A stretch of 64,000 bases of DNA, taken from Zoroaster sp. YZ-2022 (Eukaryota > Echinodermata > Asteroidea > Forcipulatida > Zoroasteridae). The translations under genes were made by a program, and so were the position numbers. The notes below the pieces were generated by a model, which was given only the letters and a program-made list of their open reading frames with translations, had not been told where the DNA came from and searched no databases. Where the stretch lies: assembly GCA_029582265.1 (NCBI GenBank), contig CM055816.1, forward strand, positions 33,863,049 to 33,927,048. The letters run 5' to 3'. Below are positions 13,304-22,131 of this stretch, piece after piece; position 1 is the stretch's first letter, and each line of letters starts with the position of its first letter.

Positions 13304-13630
13304 CTGTGACATCAAGCATCAAAGTTACTTGTAACTCTTTTTGACCACCAGAATTTGTGACAACACACTTCAGCTGTTGGTCTGATAATTCAGGTATCCA
13401 TGTTGCTGTGCTTGTGCTTGTTATCAAACCATTCCCAAGTTCGCCATTTACAGTAGTCTCACTCAGTGTCCTTGATGAATCCACTGTCCACTCAAATGTG
13501 GCCGCTGGAAAAATCTCCTTGACAGCAAGAGAGAAAGTATGGCTTTTACCCACTGTTGCTGTATATGGTTCTTCTGGATTTATTGGCATTCCATCGACCT
13601 CCATTTCCATGAGATCTGGATTAGGTGGCA
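13304..13630 (-). CDS. Gene A exon: second Ig domain (partial gene)
   Basis: A minus-strand internal exon of 327 bp (109 codons). It is bounded by an acceptor (TTTGTCTTCAG) at 13631-13632 and a donor (CAG|GTAAG) at 13302-13303. The product is one Ig domain with an AATFEW core tryptophan, an LKCVVTN F-strand cysteine and a closing LMLDV strand. It is closest to the gene B exons at 45818 and 47945, for example the LITSTSTAT segment against FTTSTSTAS. Oddity: where those exons have TCK or TCR in the B strand, this domain reads HTFSLAV, so the first disulfide cysteine is missing. It probably acts in the extracellular part of a membrane receptor, after the V-set domain encoded at 19455. Intron phase 1 on both sides fits a domain cassette. 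Confidence 0.85.
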
Positions 13631-13857
13631 CTGAAGACAAAAATGTACATGTAGATTGTAAATATGTTGTTTTAAAGCAGGTGAACAATATTTGATTAAT
13701 AATGTGTGTACATGTTTGTATTTATTTGTCAAATTTATTTCCTACTTTTTCTAAAAATTAAGATGCAGTTAATCTGTCAGATGTCACTATAACACCATTA
13801 AGCTTGTACTTCTAAGACAAATATTTTTTTGTTTAAAAGGTACACATCTGTAGATCT

Positions 13858-14024
13858 GTGTCAGTTCAAGGTCAACTTGTTCTTAATGGCAGTGTTATTA
13901 AGGAACATAATTTTGCATCCTTTGTGGGACTGATCGTTGATAACCACCTTAACTGGAACAAACACACTGAATGTGTTCACACTATACATGTATGTACTTT
14001 ACTCTTATTTAAATTAAGGCATTT
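13858..14024 (+). pseudogene. LINE reverse-transcriptase fragment (left piece)
   Basis: The plus-strand frame reads NFASFVGLIVDNHLNWNKH followed by a leucine-rich LLLFKLRHL segment. This resembles the stretch just after the catalytic core in Jockey/CR1/RTE-type non-LTR reverse transcriptases, where a FLG(V/I)xIDxxLNW motif is usual. The frame is cut by the virus-like element starting at 14025. The text after that element (17559 onward) encodes a short His-Phe-containing continuation, so the LINE fragment was the insertion target. No start codon or upstream catalytic motif is present; this is a dead fragment. Confidence 0.6.
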
Positions 14025-14310
14025 AGTAGTATGTCAGATGGGGGTTCGAGTGCAGTTATTAAAAAAGAGATTAAAATAGAGATTGTAAAAAAAGATTTTT
14101 TTAAAAGATGAATGAAGTAGGTGCGCTGACGTGAATCGTGATGTCATGAAAAGATTGATGACGTCATTAAAAATAGTTTTTAAGATTATAAAATATTAGA
14201 TGGGTATAAGTAGGAGTAGTGTTTTTAAAAAATTGAAGAAAAAAAAATGAAAAAACAAAACAATATTATCTTGTTTAATATTAAAGATGAGTATGAAGAT
14301 GAAAAAGAAA
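14025..14310 (+). repeat. Left terminal inverted repeat of virus-like element
   Basis: Matches the reverse complement of 17258-17558 with small indels. Shared blocks include CAGATGGGGGTTCGAGTGCA, GGTGCGCTGACGTGAATCGT and TTGATGACGTCATTAAAAAT. It contains two CRE-like TGACGTCA/TGATGTCA sites. The repeat runs into the first codons of the small Cys-rich protein, so both ends carry a related ATGAGTATG start. Confidence 0.9.
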
Positions 14311-14589
14311 ACAAAAGTGATGGTTCCTTGTAAATTAGGAGGCAAAACGAGTAAGTGTTGTATACTTAGTTCACCAAATGTGAACTATTGCGCTTTACAT
14401 CACTGGAAAATAAAATGTGGGAAAAGTCTCCCGACTGAGTGTAAAAAATGTAAAAAAGGTACAAAAACACTAATAAGTTTATGTACCAAATGCGCAAAGA
14501 TATTAAAAGTACAAAGTTCTAAACAGTTAGAAAATAAAGCTAGACGAAAATATAATTTAGTGATGAAAGAGTTGTTAGAAAAATCATAA
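14287..14589 (+). CDS. Small Cys/Lys-rich protein of virus-like element
   Basis: 100 residues, very basic (Lys-rich), with cysteines arranged as paired CxxC-like motifs: TECKKCKKG at about residues 55-63 and SLCTKCAKI further on, plus an earlier KCCILS...YCALHHW segment. This looks like a zinc-binding protein; the His-His after the first cysteine cluster may take part. Its start lies inside the inverted terminal repeat, and the frame is intact. I do not recognise the family. A DNA-binding or regulatory role is only inference from charge and metal-ligand spacing. Confidence 0.55.
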   Translation: MSMKMKKKTKVMVPCKLGGKTSKCCILSSPNVNYCALHHWKIKCGKSLPTECKKCKKGTKTLISLCTKCAKILKVQSSKQLENKARRKYNLVMKELLEKS

Positions 14590-14665
14590 AAACGATTATA
14601 AAAAAATGAGATAAAAAAAAAATAAATAAAATAAAAATATTATCTAGATATATAGTAAAGAGAGC

Positions 14666-14908
14666 ATGGAAAATAATAAATATTTATCGAAATGGACATT
14701 ATCAGAATTGAAAGAGTTTGCACGCACGGAAGAACACTTTGGTAAAATAATTTTTACTAAAAATAGTAAGGGTAAAGTTATCGTTTCGTTAAGTTGATAA
14801 ACGATCTTATTACGAAGCTGTAAAAAAGTATTTACGTCAACATAAACCAAAGCCTTTGTATAAATTAAATTTAGCTGAACTTAAAGAGTACGTAAGAATA
14901 AATAATAT
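14666..14908 (+). pseudogene. SAP-like segments, frame-broken
   Basis: A frame starting at ATG 14666 contains KWTLSELKEFAR, and a different frame after a break near 14795 contains LNLAELKEYVR. Both match the helix pattern (LTxxELKxxx) of SAP-type DNA-binding motifs, which are common at the start of Maverick and related viral proteins. The first frame stops after about 43 codons and the second ends at about 14946, close to the next frame (14908). I read this as the broken 5' part of the larger protein that follows. The assignment rests on motif shape only. Confidence 0.4.
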
Positions 14909-15531
14909 TGTTGTACCAGAACATTTTCGCGGGAGAAGAGTTTATTAAAGTGGGTTATATCATAGCTATTAAAAGGTTTCGCGGTTTAGAACCCGAGTTA
15001 GCTTTTGACGAACCACCGATTGATGGTGGAAAAATATTACGCGAGCGATGGCTGTTTGTACCGCATGATCATAGCAAAGGAGATTTAAACATATTTTGGG
15101 AAGCGGTAAAGCCTAAGATTATAGCTAAGTTTGGTATAGACTTGCAATATTTTAAATCATTTAAGTTTATGATATATATACGTATTAGATTACATAAAGA
15201 AAGAGCAGATGGCGATATAGATTATGAATGGCCAATTTTTCATAATAGGCAAATTGTTTTATTAAATTTAAATGAAATTAAAAATGTATTAAATAATGTT
15301 TTTTCACAAATTGTTGAGTCTTTAGAAAAATTTGTTGATATAGTATTAAATAGAGAAAAGTTTTTTGAGTTTAAATGTGAAAGGCAATTTGAATTTATAG
15401 TTAATTTAAAACATTTACAAAAAATGATTTGTGACATTACACGAAAAGTTCCAATAACTATTTACGTAAAAAATGAACGATTTTATATTGAAACTTGCGT
15501 GGTTGAAATGTGTGGTAAAAAAAAAACGTGA
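14908..15531 (+). CDS. Chimeric frame: viral polymerase N-region-like plus clamp-like part
   Basis: 207 codons without a stop. Residues ~60-140 (MIYIRIRLHKERADGDIDYE, FHNRQIVLLNLNEIKNVLN, IVESLEKFV) resemble a conserved N-terminal region I associate with family-B DNA polymerase proteins of Mavericks and adintoviruses. No exonuclease or polymerase motif follows. From ~150 the frame changes character (FEFKCERQFEFIVNLKHLQK) and matches the end of the first domain of PCNA-type sliding clamps. The fusion point at about 15340 looks like an internal deletion junction. The upstream SAP-like frames probably belonged to the same protein. The first ATG is uncertain because the frame is open upstream. 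The role, if expressed, is unknown; it is most likely a defective replication-gene remnant. Confidence 0.45.
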   Translation: MLYQNIFAGEEFIKVGYIIAIKRFRGLEPELAFDEPPIDGGKILRERWLFVPHDHSKGDLNIFWEAVKPKIIAKFGIDLQYFKSFKFMIYIRIRLHKERADGDIDYEWPIFHNRQIVLLNLNEIKNVLNNVFSQIVESLEKFVDIVLNREKFFEFKCERQFEFIVNLKHLQKMICDITRKVPITIYVKNERFYIETCVVEMCGKKKT

Positions 15532-16009
15532 AATTAAAAGCGTAATTATTAATATAACAGTTGGCACAAAAACAGTTGAATTACCAGATGATAATTACGC
15601 ATATCCATATATAGTAGAAAGTAGGGATTTTTTAAAACTTAAAAAAATGTTGAAAGTAGGCACAAAAATTAGCATTAACATGTGCAATTTAGATTACATT
15701 AGTTTTAATAGCGAAGACAATAGTCTTTATGTTATGTCTTTAGAATTGAGTAACGTAGACAAAAAACAAGAACCAACTTATACGGCTACTTTTGCGGCGA
15801 TTTTATTTAGCGATTTATTAAAAATTTCATCTTTAGACAAACAAATACAATTTTATTAGCCTAATATTGAAGAACATCCATTAAAAATTGCTGCATCCGT
15901 AGGTAATTTAGGAAAAATTTCCTTTTATATTAAGGATGAAAGCTTTTTAAGCAACGTTTTAGAAAACTCACCAAAAAACTCAGTTAAAAACTATTACCAA
16001 AACAATTAA
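15473..16009 (+). pseudogene. PCNA-like sliding clamp, second domain, broken
   Basis: A frame overlapping the end of the previous one encodes SRDFLKLKKMLKVGTKISIN, then TATFAAILFSDLLKISSL, and stops at TAG 15857. The same frame resumes directly with PLKIAASVGNLGKISFYIKD and ends at 16007-16009. This order (helix, strand, 'FxxxYLxxFxKAxxLS'-like helix, then 'PLxxxYxIxxxGxLxFYLxP'-like end) is the C-terminal domain pattern of PCNA clamps. PCNA encircles DNA and holds polymerase on it. A one-base frame change near 15530 and an in-frame stop at 15857 break this copy. The assignment is from recalled family pattern and should be tested by profile search. Confidence 0.5.
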
Positions 16010-16514
16010 AAATTTAAATTATACGGTGGAGGTCTATCAGTCGTTTTTACTTGCAAAGGATTACGCTGACGCGGAGTGTAATAAGATTTATTTACAGCTA
16101 AATTTACTTTAAACTCATAAGTTTTTCTATAAGAATTTTTTTTTCTACATTTACATCGATGGGTTTATCGGTTGTTTTAGCTGGTAAAGCTGCATCTTTA
16201 TTAGGTTTAGATATTTTTATCACCTTTTTTAAAATAGAGTACATTTTTTCCTTTTTCATTTTTGCTATAATAGAAATCATTATAATCTATTGTACTTGGT
16301 TTACCTTTTTTACGCGTTGCATAAAAATCATCAACTATAGATCTACTAAATATAGTTTCTTGAGAAAATTTGGTGTACTAAAAGAAGTTTCAGCCACTTG
16401 ATCGTCTATTTCTTTTTCTAAAGAGTCGCGTTGATCATCTTCAATATATTCATCATTATCTTCAATTTTTTGTAATAATGGATCTGCTTCCATAAGATCG
16501 TACTTTCCTGCCAT
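16006..16514 (-). pseudogene. Unidentified acidic viral-element protein, broken
   Basis: A minus-strand frame from ATG at 16514 begins with a short acidic region (EKIEDNDEYIEDD-like spacing of Asp/Glu). It is interrupted at about 16395-16340 and 16230 by frame changes and ends at 16006-16008, overlapping tail to tail the plus-strand clamp-like frame. A Tyr/Pro-rich end is visible. I do not recognise the family. Its position next to the coiled-coil/membrane protein suggests a structural or packaging protein, but this is inference. Confidence 0.35.
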
Positions 16515-16521
16515 TTTACAA

Positions 16522-16897
16522 TTACTTTTTATCTTTTTTTAACAATTTATAACTCGCGTAACCCACTATACTCATCCCAACTAATATAAATACAATTTCA
16601 CGCGTTTTTTTTTTCTTGGCTAGGAACGTAAAAATCTTCTAGTTGAGGTTCATCGTATAAATCTTTTGGTAAATACATTTGTTCGCCCGAAACTCGTGAA
16701 TATTCATTCATCGCATCGTTAATGTTGCTAAACGTTCTTACAGCGCTCGATTTATTTTTGTATTTTTTCATTTAAATAATCTAGATATTTTAAACGTTTT
16801 TTACTAAATTCATCTCTAGCTTTTGAAAGTTGTTCTAACGCTAAATCGTGTCTTTTACGCTCTTGTTGAGCGCCTCCACTAAATAAAAAATTACTGC
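16522..16897 (-). pseudogene. Coiled-coil protein with C-terminal membrane segment
   Basis: Minus-strand frames encode a Gly-Gly motif (FLFSGGAQQERKRH), then a charged helix (ALEQLSKARDEFSKKRLKYL), a region with INDAMNEYSRVSGE, a short acidic EPQLEDFYVPS motif, and finally a hydrophobic segment IVFILVGMSIVGYASYKLL with a Lys-rich tail. The frame shifts at about 16765 and again near 16605 (an A-run). From memory this layout (helix, DFY-P motif, single membrane helix) recurs in Maverick-type elements of invertebrates; the function is not known to me. Confidence 0.5.
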
Positions 16898-17221
16898 CGT
16901 TTTATCTATCGCGCGATAATAAAATCCATTTTCATTTACTTTAAAATAAGCCTTTGTCTCAATGCCTACTAAAATGTCAATTAAAATTTTAAATGTATAA
17001 CCCGATTTAATTTTAAAATAAAAATCATAACCGTCTCGTGATTTATCAACGGTCGGTTTATAGTCTAAAATTCTTGACTCTTGTTCTAAAACTGCTGCAT
17101 CATAATTTTAAAATTTTGTTTTATCAAAATTTTTTGGCTCGTTTGGCTCGTCTTGTTTTAAAATGTCATCATCATAATTTTCAAATTTTGTTTTGTCAAA
17201 TAAAATGTGCTGTTTAGGCAT
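16898..17221 (-). pseudogene. PCNA-like clamp N-terminal segment, broken
   Basis: Minus strand from ATG 17221. The opening is acidic and repetitive, stops at TAA (17108-17110), then continues in the same frame to YDFYFKIKSGYTFKILIDIL, FKVNENGFYYRAIDKTAVI. That is the pattern of the first PCNA half-domain: strand, long helix at the hole, strand, 'GLxxRAMDxSxV'-like turn. It runs straight into the coiled-coil frame. The matching C-terminal clamp portion lies on the other strand at 15340-16009, so the two halves now sit in opposite arms. Confidence 0.45.
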
Positions 17222-17257
17222 ATTTTTTATAGCTGGTGTTAATATTTCATATTCTCT

Positions 17258-17558
17258 TTTTTTTCATCTCCATACTCATCTTTAATATTAAACAAGATAA
17301 TATTTTTTTGTTTTTTCATTTTTTTATAAACTTTCTTTTTCTTCAATTTTTTAAAAACACTACTCCTACTTATAAATACCCATCTAATATTTTATAATCT
17401 TAAAAACTATTTTTAATGACGTCATCAATCTTTTCATGACGTCACGATTCACGTCAGCGCACCTACTTCATTCATCTTTAAACAATTTTTTTTTTACAAT
17501 CTCATCTATTTTAATCTCTTTTTTAATAACTGCACTCGAACCCCCATCTGACACTACT
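17258..17558 (-). repeat. Right terminal inverted repeat of virus-like element
   Basis: Mirror of 14025-14310, slightly longer because of small insertions (for example an extra TTAT near 17372 and a longer A/T run near 17490). It ends ACTACT followed by CATTT. Confidence 0.9.
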
Positions 17559-17674
17559 CATTTTGTTCCACATTTTGACTACATGTATACATGTACAATG
17601 TATGCTGTATACAATTTTTTTTTTAAACCCCACAATATATACATGCATCATTCCATTTCCAAATCACCTACAGG

Positions 17675-18355
17675 TGTAGGGGTTGTCGGTTTTTCAACAT
17701 GCTCACAACTCCAAGTCTTTTCTGAGATATGGGCTGCTGAAGAATATAGCCACGCCCCCTTTTCTCCCTCCAAGTTGCGTCTGTGATTTTTTGGCATATT
17801 TAGAGGCATATATCTCAAAATTGGGTGATGATATTTTGCTGCAAATTGTTACACAGGGTGAATGACACCCAATCTGCTAGAAACTGCTCTGTATAACATC
17901 GCCGTTTCAAGTTAGGGGTCTTTCAAAATCCATAATTGAGCCGACGTACAGGTACATGTAGGTTACTTTTTGCCATTTTTGGGCCCCTCAGATTGCTTTT
18001 AAATTTTATATGTATAAACTAGACACCCCTATGTCTGCCCCCAAACAGGGATGGACCAATCATACCTTCATTGGACGTTTAGCTGGGGTCTGAAGATGTA
18101 TTACTGTACAATGAAAGCAAAATACCCATTACAGTATATGAAAATATCGTCCGACCAGGAAGGAGAAAAAAATACTAAACTGAATTTTCTTACATACATA
18201 GATAGTAAAAGTTTCAGTTACATGAGTAACCATCCATGAGAAGGTGGTGTGTTTTTTCACATCTTCAGACCCCTTGAAGGGAGAAAAATGGGGTGTGGCT
18301 ATATTTTTCAGGGGCCCATATCTCGAAAATGACTTGGAGAACTTTGGAATCAAAA
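17675..18355. repeat. Foldback element with ~100 bp arms
   Basis: Left arm (about 17706-17790: GAGATATGGGC, GAATATAGCCACGCCCC, TCTCCCTCCAAG) is mirrored at about 18245-18340 (CCCTTGAAGGGAGAAAAATG, GGGTGTGGCTATATTTTTCA, GGGCCCATATCTCG). The spacer contains no recognised coding. Interpreted as a decayed MITE or foldback element. Confidence 0.7.
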
Positions 18356-18654
18356 ACTTGTTGTGTTCATTACTCCCAGAGTTCTTGTTTCAAGAGGGAT
18401 TTTCTAGGTATATGTATGCTCCCCTGGAAATTGTTTCAGGCAGTGGAGTGTACATGTATCTTGAGACTGTATTTTGCTTAATGTGGGAAAACATTCTTAG
18501 CAGAATGGCATTTTTACCCATTATAATGCAGAGTGTATGCTATTATCTTATACAGTATCATGCGTTATTATTAAGTGTGTTATTTTGGGTAATAAACCAA
18601 ACAAAACCAAAAAACAATTGAAATGCCTAAATGAAAGAAATTACTTTTAAAAGG

Positions 18655-18915
18655 GTACGTATTTCCACGGTTACTCACGTTACATTTGTTAGATATTGGG
18701 TACACTCTTAATGCCATAATTTTCTTACTAATAAATTTCACTCATCAGATTTTTCACAGTAGTTGCATTACAAATGTATGCCCAGACTTTACTATAGCAC
18801 AAAGTAATAATTTCAGAATTTTTGTTATAAAATACATACAATGTATGTATGCTACATGAGAAAAAGTGCTGGTTACTCACGTTACATTTTTCTGACTTTG
18901 TATAAAATGTCAACA
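18655..18915. repeat. Diverged half copy of the palindromic MITE at 607
   Basis: Shares CAGTAGTTGCATTA, CACTCTTAATGC and TTACTCACGTTACATTTTTC with the 607-945 element, showing a dispersed family. Confidence 0.65.
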
Positions 18916-19454
18916 GGCTTTATTCAAAAAGTGTCCTTATACCGATTATTCTTGGAACTACTTTATGTAATAGATTGAATGGTTGATATACCCATGGGTT
19001 ATCACCAAACAATTAACTGTGAGGACAAGTCAACACATTTTTTTGGGAAACATGGTTGAGCAAGCACATCATTCCACTTCAAATGATCATTTATCAATAT
19101 AGAAATTATGAAGAATGTTCACTCATTCCAGAAACTTTGAGGTATAAGATGAGTTATTGGCTTCAAATTCAGATACATTTGTTTTAAGGTTACATGTACG
19201 TACATGTACACGTATGTGCACTTTATCATGAAATTGCCCATAACAGTACTGGCAATGTTGGCAAAACAGTTTCTACATGTACATTGTAGTTTCTCAGGCA
19301 TTTATATGATCTTCTTACACAAGCACAATCCTAAAGGGACCTGGAATGTTACAGACAAAAAATTGTGACAATGTACTTCATTTTAGTATTAATGTGCGAT
19401 GTTTCCCTAAAATGTCACACTTTTGTACCCATTGGTATGGACAGACCCACTTAC

Positions 19455-19835
19455 CAAAAACAGCCAAAGTAGCAGATGTTGAATCCGTTTCAGTATCAAA
19501 ACCTTTAAGATATTCCACTTCACACAAGTAAGTTCCATTATCTATTTTGAACAAAACTTCAGCAATGGTTAAAATGGTACTGGATTCATCCCTTGTCATT
19601 ACGTAAGCAGGTTTGTTATATCCATTAGAATATACTGGCTCTGATGCTCCTCCCACATCTCCAAGGATGTAAGCAATTGCTACTCCTGACACAACATCTT
19701 CACCCTTATACCACCGCACAGCATCCAAATTATATCCAGTACCACTTACTGAGTAATTGCATTTAAGTTGTGATTTTGTGCCATTCTCACTTGACAAATC
19801 TTCCATCAACACTGACACAGTTTGACTGCAGCTGA
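19455..19835 (-). CDS. Gene A exon: V-set Ig domain (partial gene)
   Basis: A minus-strand internal exon of 381 bp (127 codons). The acceptor CTTTTTCAG lies just outside 19835 and the donor G|GTAAG at 19453-19454. It encodes a V-set-type Ig domain: B-strand SQLKCNYS, C-strand AVRWYKG, then a long C'-C'' region, and the F-strand DNGTYLCEVEY with the usual D-x-(G/A)-x-Y-x-C pattern. The closing strand is SATLAVFG. NGT and NYS sites could be N-glycosylated. It should lie outside the cell as the most membrane-distal recognised domain of a receptor-like protein. An upstream signal-peptide exon was not found. The gene B V-set exon at 44377 has the same position and phase. Confidence 0.88.
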
Positions 19836-20560
19836 CTGAAAAAGAAAAAAGAGAAATGAAAGTGCTCGTTTGTACTTCATCAGGAGAAAAAACAGGAAAT
19901 ACAGTATGTAACAAAGTATGTTAGGGATGGCCAACCTTTTTGAACAGGGGTTACATGTGTGTGAATTTAAGAATATTGTTTACCATTGGCATTATGTTTA
20001 CATAATAATTTAGTCATGTAAATGTACATGATGCAGATTATACAGGTCAACATTTTTAGGCCTACACATTGTAAACACATACGTAAACTCATACTGGCTG
20101 TACACATACATGTATAGTGTATGCCAAAAACAAACAAAATACAACGCATTAGTTGCATACATCATACATTTTTTTTGTTAATATTTTGTCCCCGCTGCCA
20201 CCCAGCAAAGTTTTAGTGGGAGATACAATACATGTTTTATAAAGCCATATACATGTACATGTATATGTGTAAATGTCTGTCCACACTAATGGTTACATAC
20301 GGGTCAAAGCCAAAATGATCGTTTGTGCGACAGGACGGAATTTGATGTAGTCTTTTCAGTGCATTTAATAATATGTTATCGTTTCAGTGCATTTAATAAT
20401 ATGTTATCGTTTTGGAAACACCTTGTATTTATCTCAACTATCGCGGAGCTTAGGTCCTGGTTCTGAAAAAAAACTTATCGCACAACTTGCATCTCAACCT
20501 TAAAAGTGAGAAAGGTTCAAGGGAGAACCAATGTCGGGTAACTCATTTTTCTCTAATGTC
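19836..20560. other. Upstream flank/intron of gene A
   Basis: Non-coding DNA with one small tandem duplication of ~28 bp (TTTCAGTGCATTTAATAATA repeated at about 20356 and 20383). No signal-peptide exon, TATA box or initiator could be supported. Confidence 0.4.
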
Positions 20561-20576
20561 GCTAAGTGAGAAATAT

Positions 20577-20805
20577 TGTTCAGGGAGAACCATGGGGACA
20601 TCATGGGTCAATATGGTTCAGGGAGAACCATGGGGACTTCATGGGTCAATATGGTTCAGGGAGAACCATGGGGACTTCATGGGTCAATATGGTTCAGGGA
20701 GAACCATGTGGACTTCATGGGTCAATATGGTTCAGGGAGAACCATGGGGACTTCATGGGTCAATATGGTTCAGGGAGAACCATGGGGACTTCACGGGTTA
20801 TTCTC
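20577..20805. repeat. 38-bp minisatellite, ~6 copies
   Basis: The unit contains GGTTCAGGGAGAACC, a hairpin with 5-bp arms GGTTC/GAACC, followed by ATGGGGACTTCATGGGTCAA. Because 38 is not divisible by three, all three plus frames stay open and give the same peptide in rotation. That explains three overlapping open frames and means they are not genes. Copy differences are few (ACATC in the first, TGTGG in the fourth). Confidence 0.95.
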
Positions 20806-21089
20806 TACCTTTCGATTTTACAACAGCAGAGAAAAATATAATATTGTAATGTTGGGAGTTGAAAGATCGCTGATTGTAATGTAGGCTTTGGAGGTTTTTC
20901 GGTAAATCCCAGTAGCATTTTTTTTTTTTTTAAAGATACCGAAGCGTGGCACTGGGATTTTTACTGATAAAACCCAAAACTGAAAAATGATTTTTTTTTT
21001 CCAGTCACTTTCAGCATAATGTAAATGTATAAATCACATTAAGATTTTTAACTCATTTAAAGCATTTTAAATTTTAGTGTCATGTTTGC

Positions 21090-21290
21090 CCATCCTAACC
21101 TTCCCAAATCCTCCAAAATCCTCTTTGCTAAAGTGGAGGATTTTGAAGGATTGGGGTGACATGCTACGTGCTCTTTGCTAAAGTGAAGGATTTTGGAGGA
21201 TTGAGGTTACATGCTACATGTACATGCTCTTTGCTAAAGTGAAGGATTTTGGAGGATTGAGGTTATTAGGCATGCTTGCCTTTCCATGGT
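21090..21290. repeat. piggyBac-MITE-derived AATCCTCC-rich block
   Basis: CCCAAATCCTCCAAAATCCT is followed by three near copies of CTCTTTGCTAAAGTGRAGGATTTTG. The words match the interior of the TTAACCCTAAC MITE family (compare 48886 and 56815). Probably a partly amplified MITE interior. Confidence 0.65.
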
Positions 21291-21462
21291 ACATGTACAT
21301 CCATGTTTGTTGTAGTGATTGCAAGGTCAGTGCTTGGATCAGTGGACACTGTTTATTGCTCCATGCATGCAGGGAGGGTCCCTGGCCATGTACATGTATC
21401 ACAGATTAGAAACACATGTGTGCATACATGTCATGTGCTTGCTTTACTACTGAAGGATTTTG

Positions 21463-22131
21463 AAGGATTCAGGTTATGTGTAAGCAAATGGGCCTAGGGA
21501 GTTAGGAAGGATTCAGGTTATGTGTAAGCAAATGGGCCTAGGGAGTTAGGAAGGATTCAGGTTGTGTGTAAGCAAATGGGCCTAACGAGTTAGGAAGGAT
21601 TCAGGTTATGTGTAAGCAAATGGGCCTAGGGAGTTAGGAAGGATTCAGGTTGTGTGTAAGCAAATGGGCCTAACGAGTTAGGAAGGATTCAGGTTATGTG
21701 TAAGCAAATGGGCCTAGGGAGTTAGGAAGGATTCAGGTTATGTGTAAGCAAATGGGCCTAGGGAGTTAGGAAGGATTCAGGTTGTGTGTAAGCAAATGGG
21801 CCTAACGAGTTAGGAAGGATTCAGGTTATGTGTAAGCAAATGGGCCTAGGGAGTTAGGAAGGATTCAGGTTATGTGTAAGCAAATGGGCCTAGGGAGTAG
21901 GAAGGATTCAGGTTATGTGTAAGCAAATGGGCCTAGGGAGTTAGGAAGGATTCAGGTTATGTGTAAGCAAATGGGCCTAGGGAGTTAGGAAGGATTCAGG
22001 TTGTGTGTAAGCAAATGGGCCTAACGAGTTAGGAAGGATTCAGGTTATGTGTAAGCAAATGGGCCTAGGGAGTTAGGAAGGATTCAGGTTATGTGTAAGC
22101 AAATGGGCCTAACGAGTTAGGAAGGATTCAG
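21463..22131. repeat. 44-bp minisatellite, 15 copies, from piggyBac-like MITE
   Basis: The unit reads GGATTCAGGTTATGTGTAAG then CAAATGGGCCTAGGGAGTTA then GGAA. Two main variants alternate: A (GTTATG with AGGGAG) and B (GTTGTG with AACGAG). The order is A A B A B A A B A A A A B A, then a hybrid with A start and B end; the tenth copy lacks one T. The reverse complement matches the MITE end at 48886 (CTAGGCCC, TTTGCTTACACATA), and the array closes on CAGGGTTAA, the MITE terminus with TTAA. Confidence 0.95.

Larger units (their letters stand above)
14025..17558. mobile_element. Maverick/Polinton-like virus-derived element, 3.5 kb
   Basis: A sharply AT-rich insert bounded by inverted termini of ~285-300 bp that start AGTAGT and end ACTACT. 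The 5-bp sequence CATTT lies directly outside both ends (14020-14024 and 17559-17563) as a candidate target duplication. Polintons usually show a 6-bp one and ends of the AGT...ACT kind. Inside, plus-strand frames occupy the left half and minus-strand frames the right half, converging tail to tail at about 16006-16009. Frames resemble a Cys-rich small protein, an SAP-like segment, part of the N-terminal region associated with Maverick family-B polymerase, clamp-like pieces, and a coiled-coil protein with a C-terminal membrane segment. No integrase, ATPase, capsid or polymerase core is visible, so this is an internally deleted, non-autonomous copy. Several frames are broken. Confidence 0.7.
13631..19454 (-). 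other. Gene A intron carrying nested mobile elements
   Basis: The 5.8 kb between the two recognised gene A exons. It holds a LINE fragment split by a virus-like element (14025-17558), a foldback element (17675-18355) and half of a palindromic MITE (18655-18915). The remainder, including 18916-19454, is AT-rich DNA with no recognised feature. An additional small exon cannot be excluded. Confidence 0.6.

Noticed and set aside
20487..20884. Three overlapping frames with a repeated GSIWFRENHGDFM-like peptide
   Set aside because: They come from a 38-bp tandem repeat read in rotating frames; not a gene.
21463..22131. CRISPR-like repeat array
   Set aside because: Units are contiguous without unique spacers and the DNA is animal; this is a minisatellite.
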